This document shows positions 45,932-58,600 of a stretch of 64,000 bases of DNA, piece after piece. The DNA comes from Gnetum montanum. Its lineage: Eukaryota > Streptophyta > Gnetopsida > Gnetales > Gnetaceae. Position 1 is the stretch's first letter. The number at the start of each line of letters is the position of its first letter. The notes beneath the pieces were generated by a model. The model was not told the origin of the DNA. It searched no databases and saw only the letters and a program-made list of their open reading frames with translations. The position numbers and the translations under genes were made by a program. The DNA lies in the NCBI GenBank assembly GCA_015680685.1, contig MNCI01014205.1, positions 349,162-413,161 of the forward strand, written 5' to 3'.

Positions 45932-48900
45932 AAACTTGCAACACTTTAAAAGAAGGCTGGCATTACCAGTGACATCATATCCCTAGAGTATGGAAACTAC
46001 TGATGAAAACAAAAGTTAAATGAGCACATGATTCCTACAAGGAGAAAAATTCCGTTCGAACATGCAATGAAACAGGTTATTGACTGCAAACTCTTTGCTT
46101 TCTTTTGTGGTAGTAGAAAACTCTTCTCCGAGAGGATATTTTCTTTCCTTTGTTGCTGCAGGTATTGGGAAGGAACCTAACAAGAGATATACAGGTTGAA
46201 GGATCAGCAAGTGGATCATTTCATCCAACATGGATTTTAATATTACATTTTTCCATGGCAGGGGAGCATTTTGTTTTAAATGATTAGCTCCTTCCATATA
46301 CGATTAACTTAACATTTTGTTCTTTTCTTAAAATCGTCTCATTGCTTTTTTGGAGTTTGCAACCTACAGTATATACATACATCATGTGATGCATAATGGG
46401 CTCGATTTAATTGAAGGGGGTGAGGCATTTCACACAAGGTTTTCAACGCACTATTAAAGTGCATTGTTAGTTGATCATTTTTCTATGGTTACAAATTGGC
46501 TATATTCCATTGATGCATTTCATGGTCTTAGTTTCATTAGCAGTTTTAGCCTCATGCAGTCGGTATTTGTCAACAGCTTGGTCATCATTCTTCTAGATGT
46601 CGTTCTTCAACAGCATTAATTCTTACAAAAATAAATGTGAACACAAAGCATCCTCATGAGCATTTGCAAAGGACGACAGATATATTTGTTAAAAAAAGAA
46701 GAAAATATAAAGATGCTGCAGCGAAATTTCTTTAAAAACTTGGAATATTTCCTTTTTGTATTCGTCACATTGTTGAAATGAAGAGGAAGAAAAATCCCTG
46801 AAGAGTTTGATGAATTTTGAGGAAAAAAATCCTTCAAGATTTTGATGGATTTAGGTTCATATGTAAACACCAGCAAAGCATGATATAGGGGTATGATTAC
46901 AGAATACAACTCTCAATCAAACAAGTTATTTTACTTGCGTATAATTGGTGATCAAGACAGCAATGGATCCATTATTTGGAAAATCAAAGTTTAGAACTTG
47001 TATTACAATGAAATTGTTTGAGGAACGAATTCCAAAACTCGTGGCCACAAATGGTATGTGAACATATATTTTAACATACGTATTCCAATCAAATATGGAT
47101 TTATCGAGTACACGATGCAAATGATAGATAAATGTGAAGCAGTTTATTGACATAGAAGTAACAATAATGGAGAACATTTGGTAAAATGAAATTGATATGT
47201 CATTGACAATGTGAAATGAATTAGTAAAAGAATTATCATTTGGGAGAGATATGCAAAGAGAGAAATAGTTAATACAAGGATATGATTGGAAACCCTTGGC
47301 GTACAGAAAGCAAAGAAAGAGAGATAAACCTATAAACTATACTTCAGAGATTGTAGAAAACAGAAACAGAAATGAGAGTATTGCTTTGCTTGGAGAAAGT
47401 TCTACAGGAGAGCTAAGGTGCATAGTGCTGAAGGTGAAGAAGATTAGAGTTGCAGACCAAACTAAGTTGAGGAGCAACGTTAATTTTAAACTTAGATTAA
47501 AAACTAAACTTAATAATGTGATGGAGATATTGCAAAGCAAATGTGATGCCCACAAAATGTGATGCGACTTTGACTTCACTTTCAAAATTGAACTGATGTC
47601 AGGTGATTTAATGTTTGTGGGGCTGAGGAATGGTTGAGGAAATAACATTTAAAGTGTTTGCTGAAATGAAGCATTATAAAGAGGGTTGGATTGGAAAGGA
47701 CCCAAAATTTCCAGTTTAAGAATAAATGTTGAAAAGTAACATGAACATCAACTTTGATGTTGCTCTAAAACTTACATGCTAAAAAGTGACATTGAAAGTA
47801 GTGCCAACCATTGCAAAAGCAAAGCTGAAAATGTTGAAAATAATGCAAACCATCAACTTTAACATCAATTTGTAAAGCTGAAGAAAAGTAACGTAGGAAC
47901 CAATATAAGTCAATAGTTAAGACAATAGTTTTGGTGTAGGGTTAAAAGTAACATTGGTCATCAACTCTAACGTAGATTTCAAGAGTAACATAGAAACCAA
48001 TAGAAGACAATAGTTTTGGTGTAGGGTTAAAAGTAGCATTGGTCATCATCTCCAATGTAGATTTCTAGACTTATGTTGGGTGACATTAAGGATAATACTA
48101 ATGTCTAAACTTTGAAAATGACATTACAAGAGGTAAAAAGTGATATTGATTGTCAACTTTGGTACTAATTTGAGAAATGAAATTTCTGAAGAAGCTTATG
48201 AAGATCGATAAATTGATAACAATGCTAAAATCATGTTGAAAATTGAGTAGATGTTAGGAAGAAGAAAATGAGTTACAATAGCTTGCAATTGTAAATTGGT
48301 TTAGTTACGATGAAAAATTAATTGACGTTGAATCTAAATTTGGAAATAGGAAATACAATAGAGGTTTTAAGTGAGATAGTTAATGAATTCTTGCTATAGT
48401 GGAAAGAAAATTTAATCAAATGGTTTTAGTAATTGTGAATGATTAAAACACAAACTCTTGATTATGTTACATGTAATTAGATTGAGCCAAAGAGGTAAGT
48501 GTATATAAATCCTTGGAAAGGTTAGGCACCAAAAATATCTTTTTAAATTCAATTTTAAACACACAATAATGATTCATTTTATTCATGTTAAAAATCTAAT
48601 TAAAAGTGTATATAAATTTGATAGAAGGCATATGTTAGTTGTAAAAGCTTTTTTGCTTTTTTGGTCTACATAGAAAGCATTATTAGAATTCTACTTGTGC
48701 ATAATTTTGTGGTTTCACAAATATGCATAAAAGAACAATGCATTTGTCCAATCCACCAATCATATAGAATATGGAAATGCTTTCATCAAAGAAAAATGAA
48801 GCCAATATTGTGTTTCTTTATCTTCCTCTTTGTTACTTGCTAAAGAAACATTTGTGTTTTTGAGTTTGATTATGAAACCTATTTCTATGGTTTTGTTTTG

Positions 48901-50390
48901 TTGCAGAAATAGAAACTAAAAGCAACATAGATGAATGTTAACCTAATGTCTAACTAATGCAAAATTAGAACCCACTTCTTAATTTCTTAATACTTGTAAG
49001 TGAATTTTGTTATAAATAGAGGGTGTGCTCATGTTTTCTTTGGTTTATAATTTCTTGATTCTCTACGTATTTTACTGGTTTATAAATCTCTTTATGGAAG
49101 AGAAACATAGATTGCCTCCTCATCTATAGAATATAGAATACCACAAAACACAATATGTTACATGTCCATATATAAAATGTGGATCCTTCGTGCAATAAGC
49201 ATGTCATACTGGGATCATTCCATCCCTAAATGGAACATCCCAGGGAATTGGACCAACTTAATATTGTTGATTAAGAAGTTAATCGTTAGATATACCATAT
49301 GTCTATGGTACAATATGAAGAAATGATCTAGACATCAAATGTACAATAATGTTACAATTGTCATCAAAGTCTAAACAATCATGATTTTATACTACCCTTA
49401 ACAAGAAAGGAAACTTAAATCATCACATTCAAGGTAGTAATCTTTGAGGATGTATCCTTAGAAGACCAACATTCTTTTCAAAGTCATAAAGACAAATAGA
49501 TACATTTATATACTAAATGAAGACCATAGAGGAGAAGATACATTTATATACTAAATGAAGACCATAGAGGAGAACATTCTAGTCATACTTTAACTTAAAA
49601 TTAAGAGTTTCTACAATTTACAAAATTTGGACATCAACTACAAAAGACCGCCTCCAAAGAGTTTTAAGGATTCATATCCAAAGTATCTTTAAACTAGATT
49701 TAGAGGGGCATGACCCAACACTATTAAAATTTTACCAAAAAGGTACCGAACACTCATCAATCATGGAACTACAAAAACACAAGCAAACAAAGATACTATT
49801 GGGCATAAACATATATAAAGATTCTCATACTCTCCCCAAACAGAGTACATGATACATTTATAGCACTTCATTCATGTCTTCCTCATAACTCTTTCCATGA
49901 GAGTTGGAAGTGAAGCATCTATCAAAAATAATACCTAGGCACATGTAATTCATTCCTCCTCAAGAATCAAGACCAAGCTCCATACTAGTTTGTCTAACAC
50001 TTCATATGATGAAGCACACCACCGAAAGTCTAGGAGGTACTCAACCAACAAGAAGTGATGAATTTTGTCAAAGGTAGAGAGTCCTTGTGAACACATCCCT
50101 AGTTATTAGGTAAGTCTCGTTCCCAAATTTATAAGTAATAGCATCTAGATAACATCTTAATTCAACTCTCATTCCCAAAACTACAAGTTATAACATTCAA
50201 ACAATATCTCAATTCAACTATAGTTATAAATTCAATTCAATTTTGATAAAGAACACTATGTTGTATGACTCTTGACATGAAAACCATATAGCTCATGATT
50301 TCAGTTAAATGAATTTTTAAAATTAGTGTTATCTAATAGATTAATAATGATGCGGCTAACAATTGAAGTAAAATAGATGAAATGAAGGGA
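45932..50390. other. RNase J 3' flank and intergenic sequence
   Basis: The first few hundred bases probably hold the 3' UTR, but no clear polyadenylation signal decides its end. From about 47200 the sequence is rich in diverged internal repeats, including an 85-base-offset pair at 47921-48080 (GACAATAGTTTTGGTGTAGG) and an exact 38-base tandem pair at 49498-49573. The open frame at 47296-47562 (88 codons, Lys/Arg-rich) has no recognised homologue and is probably chance. Confidence 0.5.
49498..49573. repeat. 38-base exact tandem duplication
   Basis: 49498-49535 and 49536-49573 are identical, starting AGATACATTTATATACTAAA. Confidence 0.9.
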
Positions 50391-50394
50391 AACC

Positions 50395-50630
50395 AAGGCG
50401 TTACTCTATGATAGAAGAACCTTGACTAAGTTGAAGGGAAAGTTCTATACAACTGCTATCTCACTTGCAATCCCTTGTGGTCTAGAATGTTGGCCTATAA
50501 AAAAGCAATAGGTGCTAAGGTGGATGTTGGATGTGATTAAGAAAGATCAAATCAACAACTCTCTTATTTGGGAAAATTTGGAAGTAAAACTTATATATAA
50601 AAAGATTAAAGAAAGTCATCTTAGAGAGTT
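50395..50630 (+). pseudogene. RTE-type LINE C-terminal fragment
   Basis: Plus-strand translation, with a frame change, reads LYDRRTLTKLKGKFYTTAIS, then IPCGLECWPIKKQ, then VLRWMLDVIKKDQINNSLIW. This is the familiar post-RT tail of RTE-clade LINEs (KLKGKFYRTxxRPAxLYGxECWPxK, MLRWMxGxTRxDxIRNxxI). A few residues between KKQ and LRWM are deleted and stops occur. Only the 3' end of the element is present. Confidence 0.75.
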
Positions 50631-50735
50631 TAATTTGGGTGTAGCTACTTGAAGATGTTAGGCTTTTGCTCATCTACCAACCCTCTTGGGACCCAAGGAT
50701 AAGCAATGTAGCTCCAAGTGATGATGATCCTAGAG
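50625..50735 (+). repeat. SINE tail, second copy
   Basis: GTGTAGCTACTTGAAGATGT and CTCATCTACCAACCCTCTTGG match the tail of the SINE at 25265-25435, including a terminal GATGATGAT-like run. The tRNA-like head is missing. It directly follows the RTE fragment. Confidence 0.65.
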
Positions 50736-50894
50736 GGTTTGATCATATGTTAAGAAGACCAAAGAACGCACTTATCAAAAGAGATCGTTGTATTAGCTTC
50801 ATCAAAGTTAAAAGAAATTAACAAAGAGAAGAGATCACTTTATTAAAGTTCCGAGGAAACAACAAAAAGTCTTTACTACACTTGGGGGAAACAA

Positions 50895-50956
50895 CAAAGA
50901 TAAACCTAAACATGTCAACATAAAACAAAGATAAACCTAAACATGTCAGCATAAAA
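50895..50956. repeat. 31-base tandem duplication
   Basis: Two copies (50895-50925 and 50926-50956) starting CAAAGATAAACCTAAACATG, with one difference. Confidence 0.85.
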
Positions 50957-51704
50957 CAAAACATCCAAATTTTAGGCATTAATGCTTATGTGGCTCTTAA
51001 TAGAAGTATATGGCGAAAAGGTATTTATATAGTCAACCTCATGTAGTTGAGATTAGACTAGGATGATGATGTTTTAAACAGTCTTAGTGTTAACACCTTT
51101 AAACCATTTCATGGAGCAGATTTTTATTTCCCCAATTTATTTTTGATAGTTGAAAAATCAGCATTGGGGCAATGAAAAAGAGCATAATAATTAAATATAT
51201 ATAAATGGTGGTGAGGAAAAATTAATAAAAAAACGTCAAAGTTTAAAAAGCAAGGTTGATCAAAATCAAATCTATTAAAGTGTATAAACCTTACACTTTA
51301 GAGATCCCAATGTTAAGTAAAAATTAGTTTTAAACAACTGAATAAGTTACGATGCGTTGTTAGACGCTCATTCTGCAAGAAAAGATTTATCAAAAATCAG
51401 ATGCAGAGTTTTGGATCATGATGGACAAACTAATGAAACCGATAAAGCCACCAATGAATTTAAAGAAATACTTATGAAAATTTGGGGTCTTGGAATGTTG
51501 CGATTTTAGGATATGTGCAAAACATAACATGGTTGTGGAATTACCCAGAGATGGCAAAATAAGGCATCGGATTTGCTCATAATTATGTAAGTCACTGCAA
51601 CTTGCGCCTCCTAAACGTGCTCACTTTGGTATCATCAAAATAGAGACAAACAGATAAAGGTTATTGTGGTCTATGTTTGCAGTTAAAGTTCCCCTACTTT
51701 GCAT

Positions 51705-51896
51705 AGTAGGAAAGAATAACGGATTCAAAACGCTTTTAATTGCTATGATTGTGGAAGGAAAGACGATTTTCTTGGTGGATTTTTTCGTGGAGACTATAGA
51801 GGTAGTAGGAAAGAATAACGGATTCCAAACGCTTTTAATTGCTACTATTGTGGAAGGAAAGACGATTTTCTTGGTAGATTTTTTCATGGAAGCTCC
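51705..51896. repeat. 99-base tandem duplication
   Basis: Copies at 51705-51803 and 51804-51896 begin AGTAGGAAAGAATAACGGAT. The unit is a multiple of three, so open frames persist on both strands through it. No recognised domain; a CYDCGRK string in one frame lacks the rest of a zinc knuckle. Confidence 0.85.
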
Positions 51897-52065
51897 ATGC
51901 CTCATGATGGGCTACCAGGGAATTACAGTGGTGTCCGTGTACGAGGAGAATCAGCGTGCAAGCGGAGGCATAAGATAGCAAGTGGCGTCAAGGGTTTCAC
52001 ATGTTCCTGATAGCGGAAAACCTAATATTATAAATTGAAAATCTACTTCTGCTTCGTATGCATCT

Positions 52066-52302
52066 CTTGATCTCCATCGTGGAAGTGGAACCTCATCATT
52101 ATCCTCATCTATTGATGGCGTCATAGATACATTTTGAACTGTCCCTTGATCTCCATCGTGGAAGTGGAACCTCATCATTATCCTCATCTATTGATGGCGT
52201 CATAGATACATTTTGAACTGTCCCTTGATCTCCATCGTGAAAGTGGAACCTCATCATTATCCTCATCTATTGATGACGTCATAGATACATTTTGAACTGA
52301 GG
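52066..52302. repeat. 79-base tandem triplication
   Basis: Three nearly identical units starting CTTGATCTCCATCGTG at 52066, 52145 and 52224, each ending TACATTTTGAACTG. High identity implies recent expansion. Non-coding as far as visible. Confidence 0.9.
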
Positions 52303-54917
52303 CAACAGAAAACAACTAAACCAGAATGGTTACAGGCATTAACACTTGCCAACTATGGCATATATTTCTCAAAGTTTTATAACTTTTCCTGCTAATCTCC
52401 ATGATATTTGTTACTAAACATACACTTGGCCACCATAACTTAAATTTCTAATAACTTCATTTCGAAGTTATAACTTCTAGGGTCATTATAAATCAATTCC
52501 TTAGATATTTGTAATCCACCTCAACTTTTCATGATGATTGTAATTACCTTAAAATCACTATAAAAGGGGCTTTAAGGGTGGACATTAAAAAAAGAAGTTT
52601 TTTGGTAAGAAAAAATTTGAATATTTACATCGTTTCAACTGTTTTAGTCCTGTGAGTTTATTCTTTCCTATTTTGTTTTAGTTACTTACCTATGGTTTAG
52701 GTAGTATCATGTTTGACATTTAAATTTGGGATTTTTAAATTACTTTTATAATTCTTTGTTGTGTGATAGTAAACTCTTATGAAGATTTGCCATAGAAGAG
52801 CTCATGTTGGAAAGCCTCGAGCAATTTAATAAAGAAGTTTATTATTATGCAATGTTTAAGGTTGTTATTAGGATTGTTATAAAAAAGCCTTTGCTATAGA
52901 CAAGCTAGTTGAGCAATTCAATAGTTTAGAGGGTTCAAAAAATCTTTGGTATTTTGATAAGATCAAAATAGTTTTTTGATTTTTTAAAGTATATTACTTT
53001 GTTATTTCAATTAAAAATTGTCAAATCTTTAAAAGCTCTGTTGTATGCAATCGTTGACAATTATTATCTATCCAAATTAGAAACTTGTAGAATAGTAGGA
53101 TTGTCTTTAAAAAATTGCTTGTTTGAGCTTAGAAAATTTGAACAATTCATAGATATTCAATTTGGGATATCTTTATAATAAAGTGTTTATTTGTATTAAT
53201 TTACCTTGCTTAAATATTTAAGATTTTTACACAAATTTGTTTTTTTTTTCCTTCTCTTTCCATCGAATTTTGTTCTATTTTTAATTTTTTTTGTGGAACT
53301 TTCTCTTTTTGGGGGGAATTAGAAATAGATTCGCAAAGTTGTACTCAAATGGTTTTTGTAAACTTTTATTTGTTACAAGTAGGTATTCTAAAGACCGTAT
53401 AGACTAAATAATTGAACAAAATAAAAATCTCCAACAACTTATAATATTGTACAAAGTTGGCCAGATTTTTTTCATGATAGCCGATTACAATTTTATACAC
53501 AACCAACTATTTCAACATTTACAACAACAAACACATACTCATGTTTAACTACTAAGTCTATTTGAAGATATTTGGGCCTTGGTGTTGCCAAAGACCAATG
53601 ATCACCTAAATCCTGTTTAAGGCACTCATTGGCAATCATGTCCCAAACGGTGGCCAACACTTAGACAATACAACACTTATAGGATTTTTTAAGCTTAACA
53701 TAAATCATGTTGATGTACCCACCAAAGCCCATGAACGAGAGTGACCAAAACTTAAATGATAACATGTTGGAGAACACAACCCACAAGAATCGTAACAAAA
53801 CCATAACACATAATCAAGTTCATAGTTCTTCAAAATGAAGGGAAGATGAGGAATAAACGAGGAAATAGGTGGAGGCCTAAAATTCCTTGAAACCTCCAAG
53901 CTGAAGCATCAAAGACTGAAAACAACCAAGCATTTCACAGTTTTCTGAACACCGGAGCATCAATGATGGATGACACCCAAGCATTCCCCCACTCCCAAAC
54001 CGTGTGAAAAAAATTGGCAACCACCAACCTTGATCCCTTGTTATATAAGCCTTCTTTTGAGAGTAACAAGAATTTCTCCTCATTAGACAAATTATGTGGT
54101 TGGTGGCATTGTACACAGTTTTGTTTAAAGATGAGCATTTAATTCAAAATAATACCCTAGGATGTATGGGAGCCGCCTCAAGAACACCTCAATGTCTCTC
54201 TTGAACTTGATTTATTGAATTTTTTTCACAAAAGAGTATAGTGATGGCAATGATTGACAGCAAAATGTTTGAATTAGAAAGTGAGTTGGGATTTAATTGT
54301 TGGTTGTTGAAAATTTAGAAAAATTAAAACCATAATAGAAGTAGCTGCCGTCTGGGTGCTTACTTGCAGGTAATGCAGCATTGATGAATGCTGATCCATT
54401 TCCAAAGAAGATGAAACTGACCTGACTTAATTTCTCCCAAGTCGGAACTAAACCAAAGGTCTATTGCCAAGGCCACACCAAAATAATATACTTTCAGGAA
54501 AAAAATCATCTCACACATTCATTACTATCTATCAAACAAATTGATGAAATTATACAGCCGTTGCATGTACATGATACCCTCGTTTTCTTCAACTTATCAG
54601 TATTACCAAGCAAAGTGCACCAAATCCATTGTCGTCTTCTCCATAAAAATAGTGATAGTCTCTCATGAAGGTTCATGCTTGTCTTTTCTAAAATAGGAAG
54701 AGTTGACTTATGCATCATTAAGCGTACAAACTATATTACTTTTGGATATTTAACTGACAGGTAAATAAAAAGCAGCAGCCACAGACACAAATAATTTGCA
54801 CAAGGAGGATCAGATGAGTACTTTGAGGTATGCTAATTACTGCAACATAAAGTAACCAGGATAAACGAGGAAACCAACCAGTGCTTTGTCTAAAGTAGAG
54901 AGTTTTGTCTAGGGTGG
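52303..54917. other. Intergenic region, nothing recognised
   Basis: AT-rich sequence downstream of the GH28 gene. The short minus-strand open frames at 53705-54138 overlap one another and show no domain. No RNA gene or transposon signature was seen. Confidence 0.5.
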
Positions 54918-55636
54918 TTAGTCATGGCCCATGCCAGAAGTGCAGTGGGGAAGGCCTGGGAAATCCATAGAGTCAAATTCGGTAGGAAGAGGAGCTGAGC
55001 AAATTTCACGTTGCTTATCTGATTGTTTCTGAAGAAGTTCACATGGTTCTGGAGTTACCTCATCAGAGTAACCTTGAATAAATGTGCATATCCAAGGGGC
55101 CTTCTTAGACTTGATTTTTTTCATGGCTATGGTGACATTGTTTACACAAATACCAGTAAAGGGGGCCTTTTCGATGCCTTCAAGCTGCCCTGCAATACTA
55201 ACATTTGTGGCAACCACATTGCGAAAATTGATCCTGTCCACAACAGGAAGAGCATTTGGATCATACTTGTCATCTGGGTGTTGCCCATATGCACCTGTCA
55301 TTGTAAATACCCACTTCATGTTCACCATTATCATGCCATTTACATGAATGTCTTTCACATATCCTCCCCTTCCGGGAGCTGTTTTTATTCTGATCCCTGC
55401 TTCTGAATCAATGGCTTGTACATCCTCCACTCTCACATCCTCAATCCCACCTGACATTTCACTTCCAAGAGCAACAATGGCACTTGTTGGTGATACACCT
55501 ATCACACGGCGAATTGTGATGTGTTGGCTAGGCATCCCATAAGCAATGCCGTATTCATCCCAACCACTCTTTATAGCAACTATGTCATCCCCGGATCTTA
55601 CATAGCAATCTTCAATTCTCACGTATGAACATGAAT
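54918..55636 (-). CDS. GH28 exon 5 and stop codon
   Basis: Completes Asp248 and codes 249-486, ending in TAA at 54918-54920. Holds the GDD pair, H286 and RIKT, plus a C-terminal cysteine-containing tail (EPCELLQ, REICSAP, LPHC) typical of plant members. Acceptor TTTTCTGCAG|AT. Confidence 0.93.
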
Positions 55637-58600
55637 CTGCAGAAAAGGCAGCATGGACTATCAGCAAAAAGTTGTGTGATAATTGGCCCACTAACATTGT
55701 TAGATTGGGTTACCGAGGCATGGCTAGTTTTCTTATTAACAACTTTGCCTGTGTAAATCTGGGTTTAAGTCCTAATGTATGTGCATTCTTTACAAAAACC
55801 AAGAATGACTTGAGAAACAACAAATACGATTCCCAAGAAGCAGCTGAATTTGCAAGCTAACTGAGCTGAAATATCATCAAAGCTAGGGTTACTGAGATAT
55901 GGCTAGCTTTCTTATCGTGTCACAGGTTTGCCTGTGTAGATCGGGGTTTAAGTCCTACTGTGTGCATTCTTTACCAAAAAAAAAAAAAAAAAACCTAAAA
56001 TTGCTGGAGAAACAACAGATTCTATTTACAAGCAGCTGAATTTGCAAGCAAATTAGGCTAAAATATCATCAAAGATTGGGTAACTGAGGCATGGTCAGTT
56101 TTCTTATGAAGTAACAGCTTTGCCTGTGTAGATCTAGTTTAAGTCCTAACGTTTGCATTCTTTACAAAAAACCAAGAATTGCTGGGGAAACAACAGATAC
56201 TATTTACAAACAGCTGAATTTGCACGCTAATTAGGCTGAAATATTATCATCAATCTAATGCCATTCCTATAACTTCAAATACTCTCTAAGGCAAAGATTT
56301 TGTCATGGCAAACAGGCTACAAGCCTAAAACGAAACCGATCATGGTGAGATGTGGAAACTCATAAGCACCTAAACATCAATGATAAATTTAAATCATTCG
56401 AATAGAAATATTAAAAAAATGGTGGATGTCATGTGATGAACCTATGGTTATGCTGTAGGGCTGAAAACAGTAAAACAAGATAAAAATTCAGTTACGTACA
56501 GGATAACAGAATTACAGCTGAGACACTATCAGAAATCTTATAGAATTTCCACGCTATAAACATGCATTACATATCATCACTGGTCACAGAAAACTTACGT
56601 CCCTTGATAGAAGACAGAATAATAAAGGTACAGTATTCTGAAAAATTGTTTAAAATAGACTTCACATATTTTAATTCCTGAATCGTAGAAGCAAAGATAC
56701 ACCAAACTCAGAATTCTGTTTATACTGGCATGTTTCTTCGGAGAAAGAAAAACACACTTTTTGGACCAATTTCAAAATTACTTAAACTTCATGGCTTGCA
56801 ATGATGGTATCTCCAGTATGCTAAGATTACCAGTGTAAATGACACAAATCATATAAGAGATGGTAAACAGATAGTATCAGAGCTAACCTGGATCTATCCC
56901 GTCTGTATTTGGTGAGTCCAGAGGAGCAAGAATTGTGACGTATTTTATGAGGATATTGCTGAAATAATTCCCAAGAAACGCAGCATTTATCAGAAAACTG
57001 GGAAAAAATGTCATTATATACAGATACAAATTGGGGATTTGACGTACCTGCTGTAAACTGGGTGCAGATTCCAAGACGGTGAATTCACAAAAGTAACATT
57101 TGAAATTATTATATCGTTAGAGTGCATAAATTCTACTAAATAACCACGCGTATAACTCAACTTTTTCTTATGAAACATTTTCCACCAAATTTGTCCTTGG
57201 CCATCAATGGTGCCGTTTTCCCCTGGGTACCAATGCAAAGAAAGATTAGATTTCCTGAATGATATCTTCAAGAAAAGAAGGAACATTCAGAGAAACTTTA
57301 TAATTACCAGTTATGACAACGTCAGTAAGGTTGTAACCATTGATCAAGTTATTGTATCTGAAACCAGGGGCATCTCTGCCTCTCCCATACGAAGGCAAAG
57401 GAGGGATTAACGGCCAATCGTCCAAGTCCTGGTTGAAGAACAAGCACAACAGCATAACGGTGCCATCAGATCATCAAAAACCATAAATTAATTGAAAAAG
57501 AAAAACCAAACTCTTCCTTAAAAAGGAGATATTTGGAAGACTTGACGCAGATTCTGAAAGGTAAGAGTTTGATGAAGGGTAAAAGCCAAGTGAGCATATT
57601 GGTGCCATCAGATCCTGAAAGCCCACACAATTTCCAGAAAAAAGAAATCTTCCTATAAAAGAGACATTTGAAAGACTGAAAGAAGTCAAAACATTCAAGT
57701 ATTTTCAGCTTTTGCTCCCAAAAGGGAGGGAAAAAAAGATCTGAATAAAAGCTATTGAAGATGATAAAGAACAAATTGCATATAGATAAGGATCTAGCAC
57801 TAAAAACGAGCTAAAGACAAACCATTTTGTTGGATAAAGCTAAAATGATGACTATTTCTAGCTTTTACTGCATCATAAACATTAATAGCAAGCTTTGAGT
57901 TCAAAAGATTCCATGTTCATCCCAATCCTATCCAGGAGAAGAAAACACATAACAGTTTGATCAAGGACAAAGGCCAAGTCTGAGCTTTAACTTAAACAAA
58001 AGGAATCATCAACTACAGCCTGGATGAAGAAAACACATAATAGTTTGATCGAGGACAAAAGCTAAGTCTGAACTTCAACTTAAACAAAAGGAATCATCTA
58101 GAGCCTGAATGCTTAAAATGTCATCCTATCCCGGGAGCATCAATGAAAGTAAGCCTAACCTCTTAAAGTAGCCGCACCCAGGCCCAGACCCATGTTTTCT
58201 GACTAGAGAACTGCAACAAAACTGGATGCAAATAAGAGCCATCTATGTCTCTATATACTTACTTGGGAACCCAGAATGGTGGCATCTTTGTGGAGATAAA
58301 GAGTGAAATGGCTGGTGAGATTGAAGCTTCCAGTGAGCCATCTGCCAGGGGGAATGTAAAGCTGACCACCGCCCTTATCAGAGTACTGGCTGAGATATTC
58401 CACAGCCCTCTTGAAGGCATTAGTGTTCACAGTGTGGCCATCACCCACACCCCCAAACTGTGCAAGGCTCACAATCTGTGCTCTGCACCCGCCTGCAACT
58501 GACAATGGCATTGCCATTGGCTTTGGCTTTGGCATTCCCATTTTGCTGTATCCAACCCATTCTCCGTGCCTACCCAAAACCCCAAGAACCAACCCAGAAA

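Noticed and set aside
47296-47562. 88-codon open frame with Lys/Arg-rich product
   Set aside because: No recognisable domain, no splice or promoter context, and a comparable open frame on the opposite strand. Likely chance in repeat-derived DNA.
51664-51978. 104-codon open frame with an internal repeat
   Set aside because: The repeat is a 99-base DNA duplication that keeps frames open on both strands. A CYDCGRK string in another frame is not a complete zinc knuckle.
53705-54138. Minus-strand open frames downstream of the GH28 gene
   Set aside because: Overlapping short frames without any conserved motif. No evidence that they extend the GH28 transcript.
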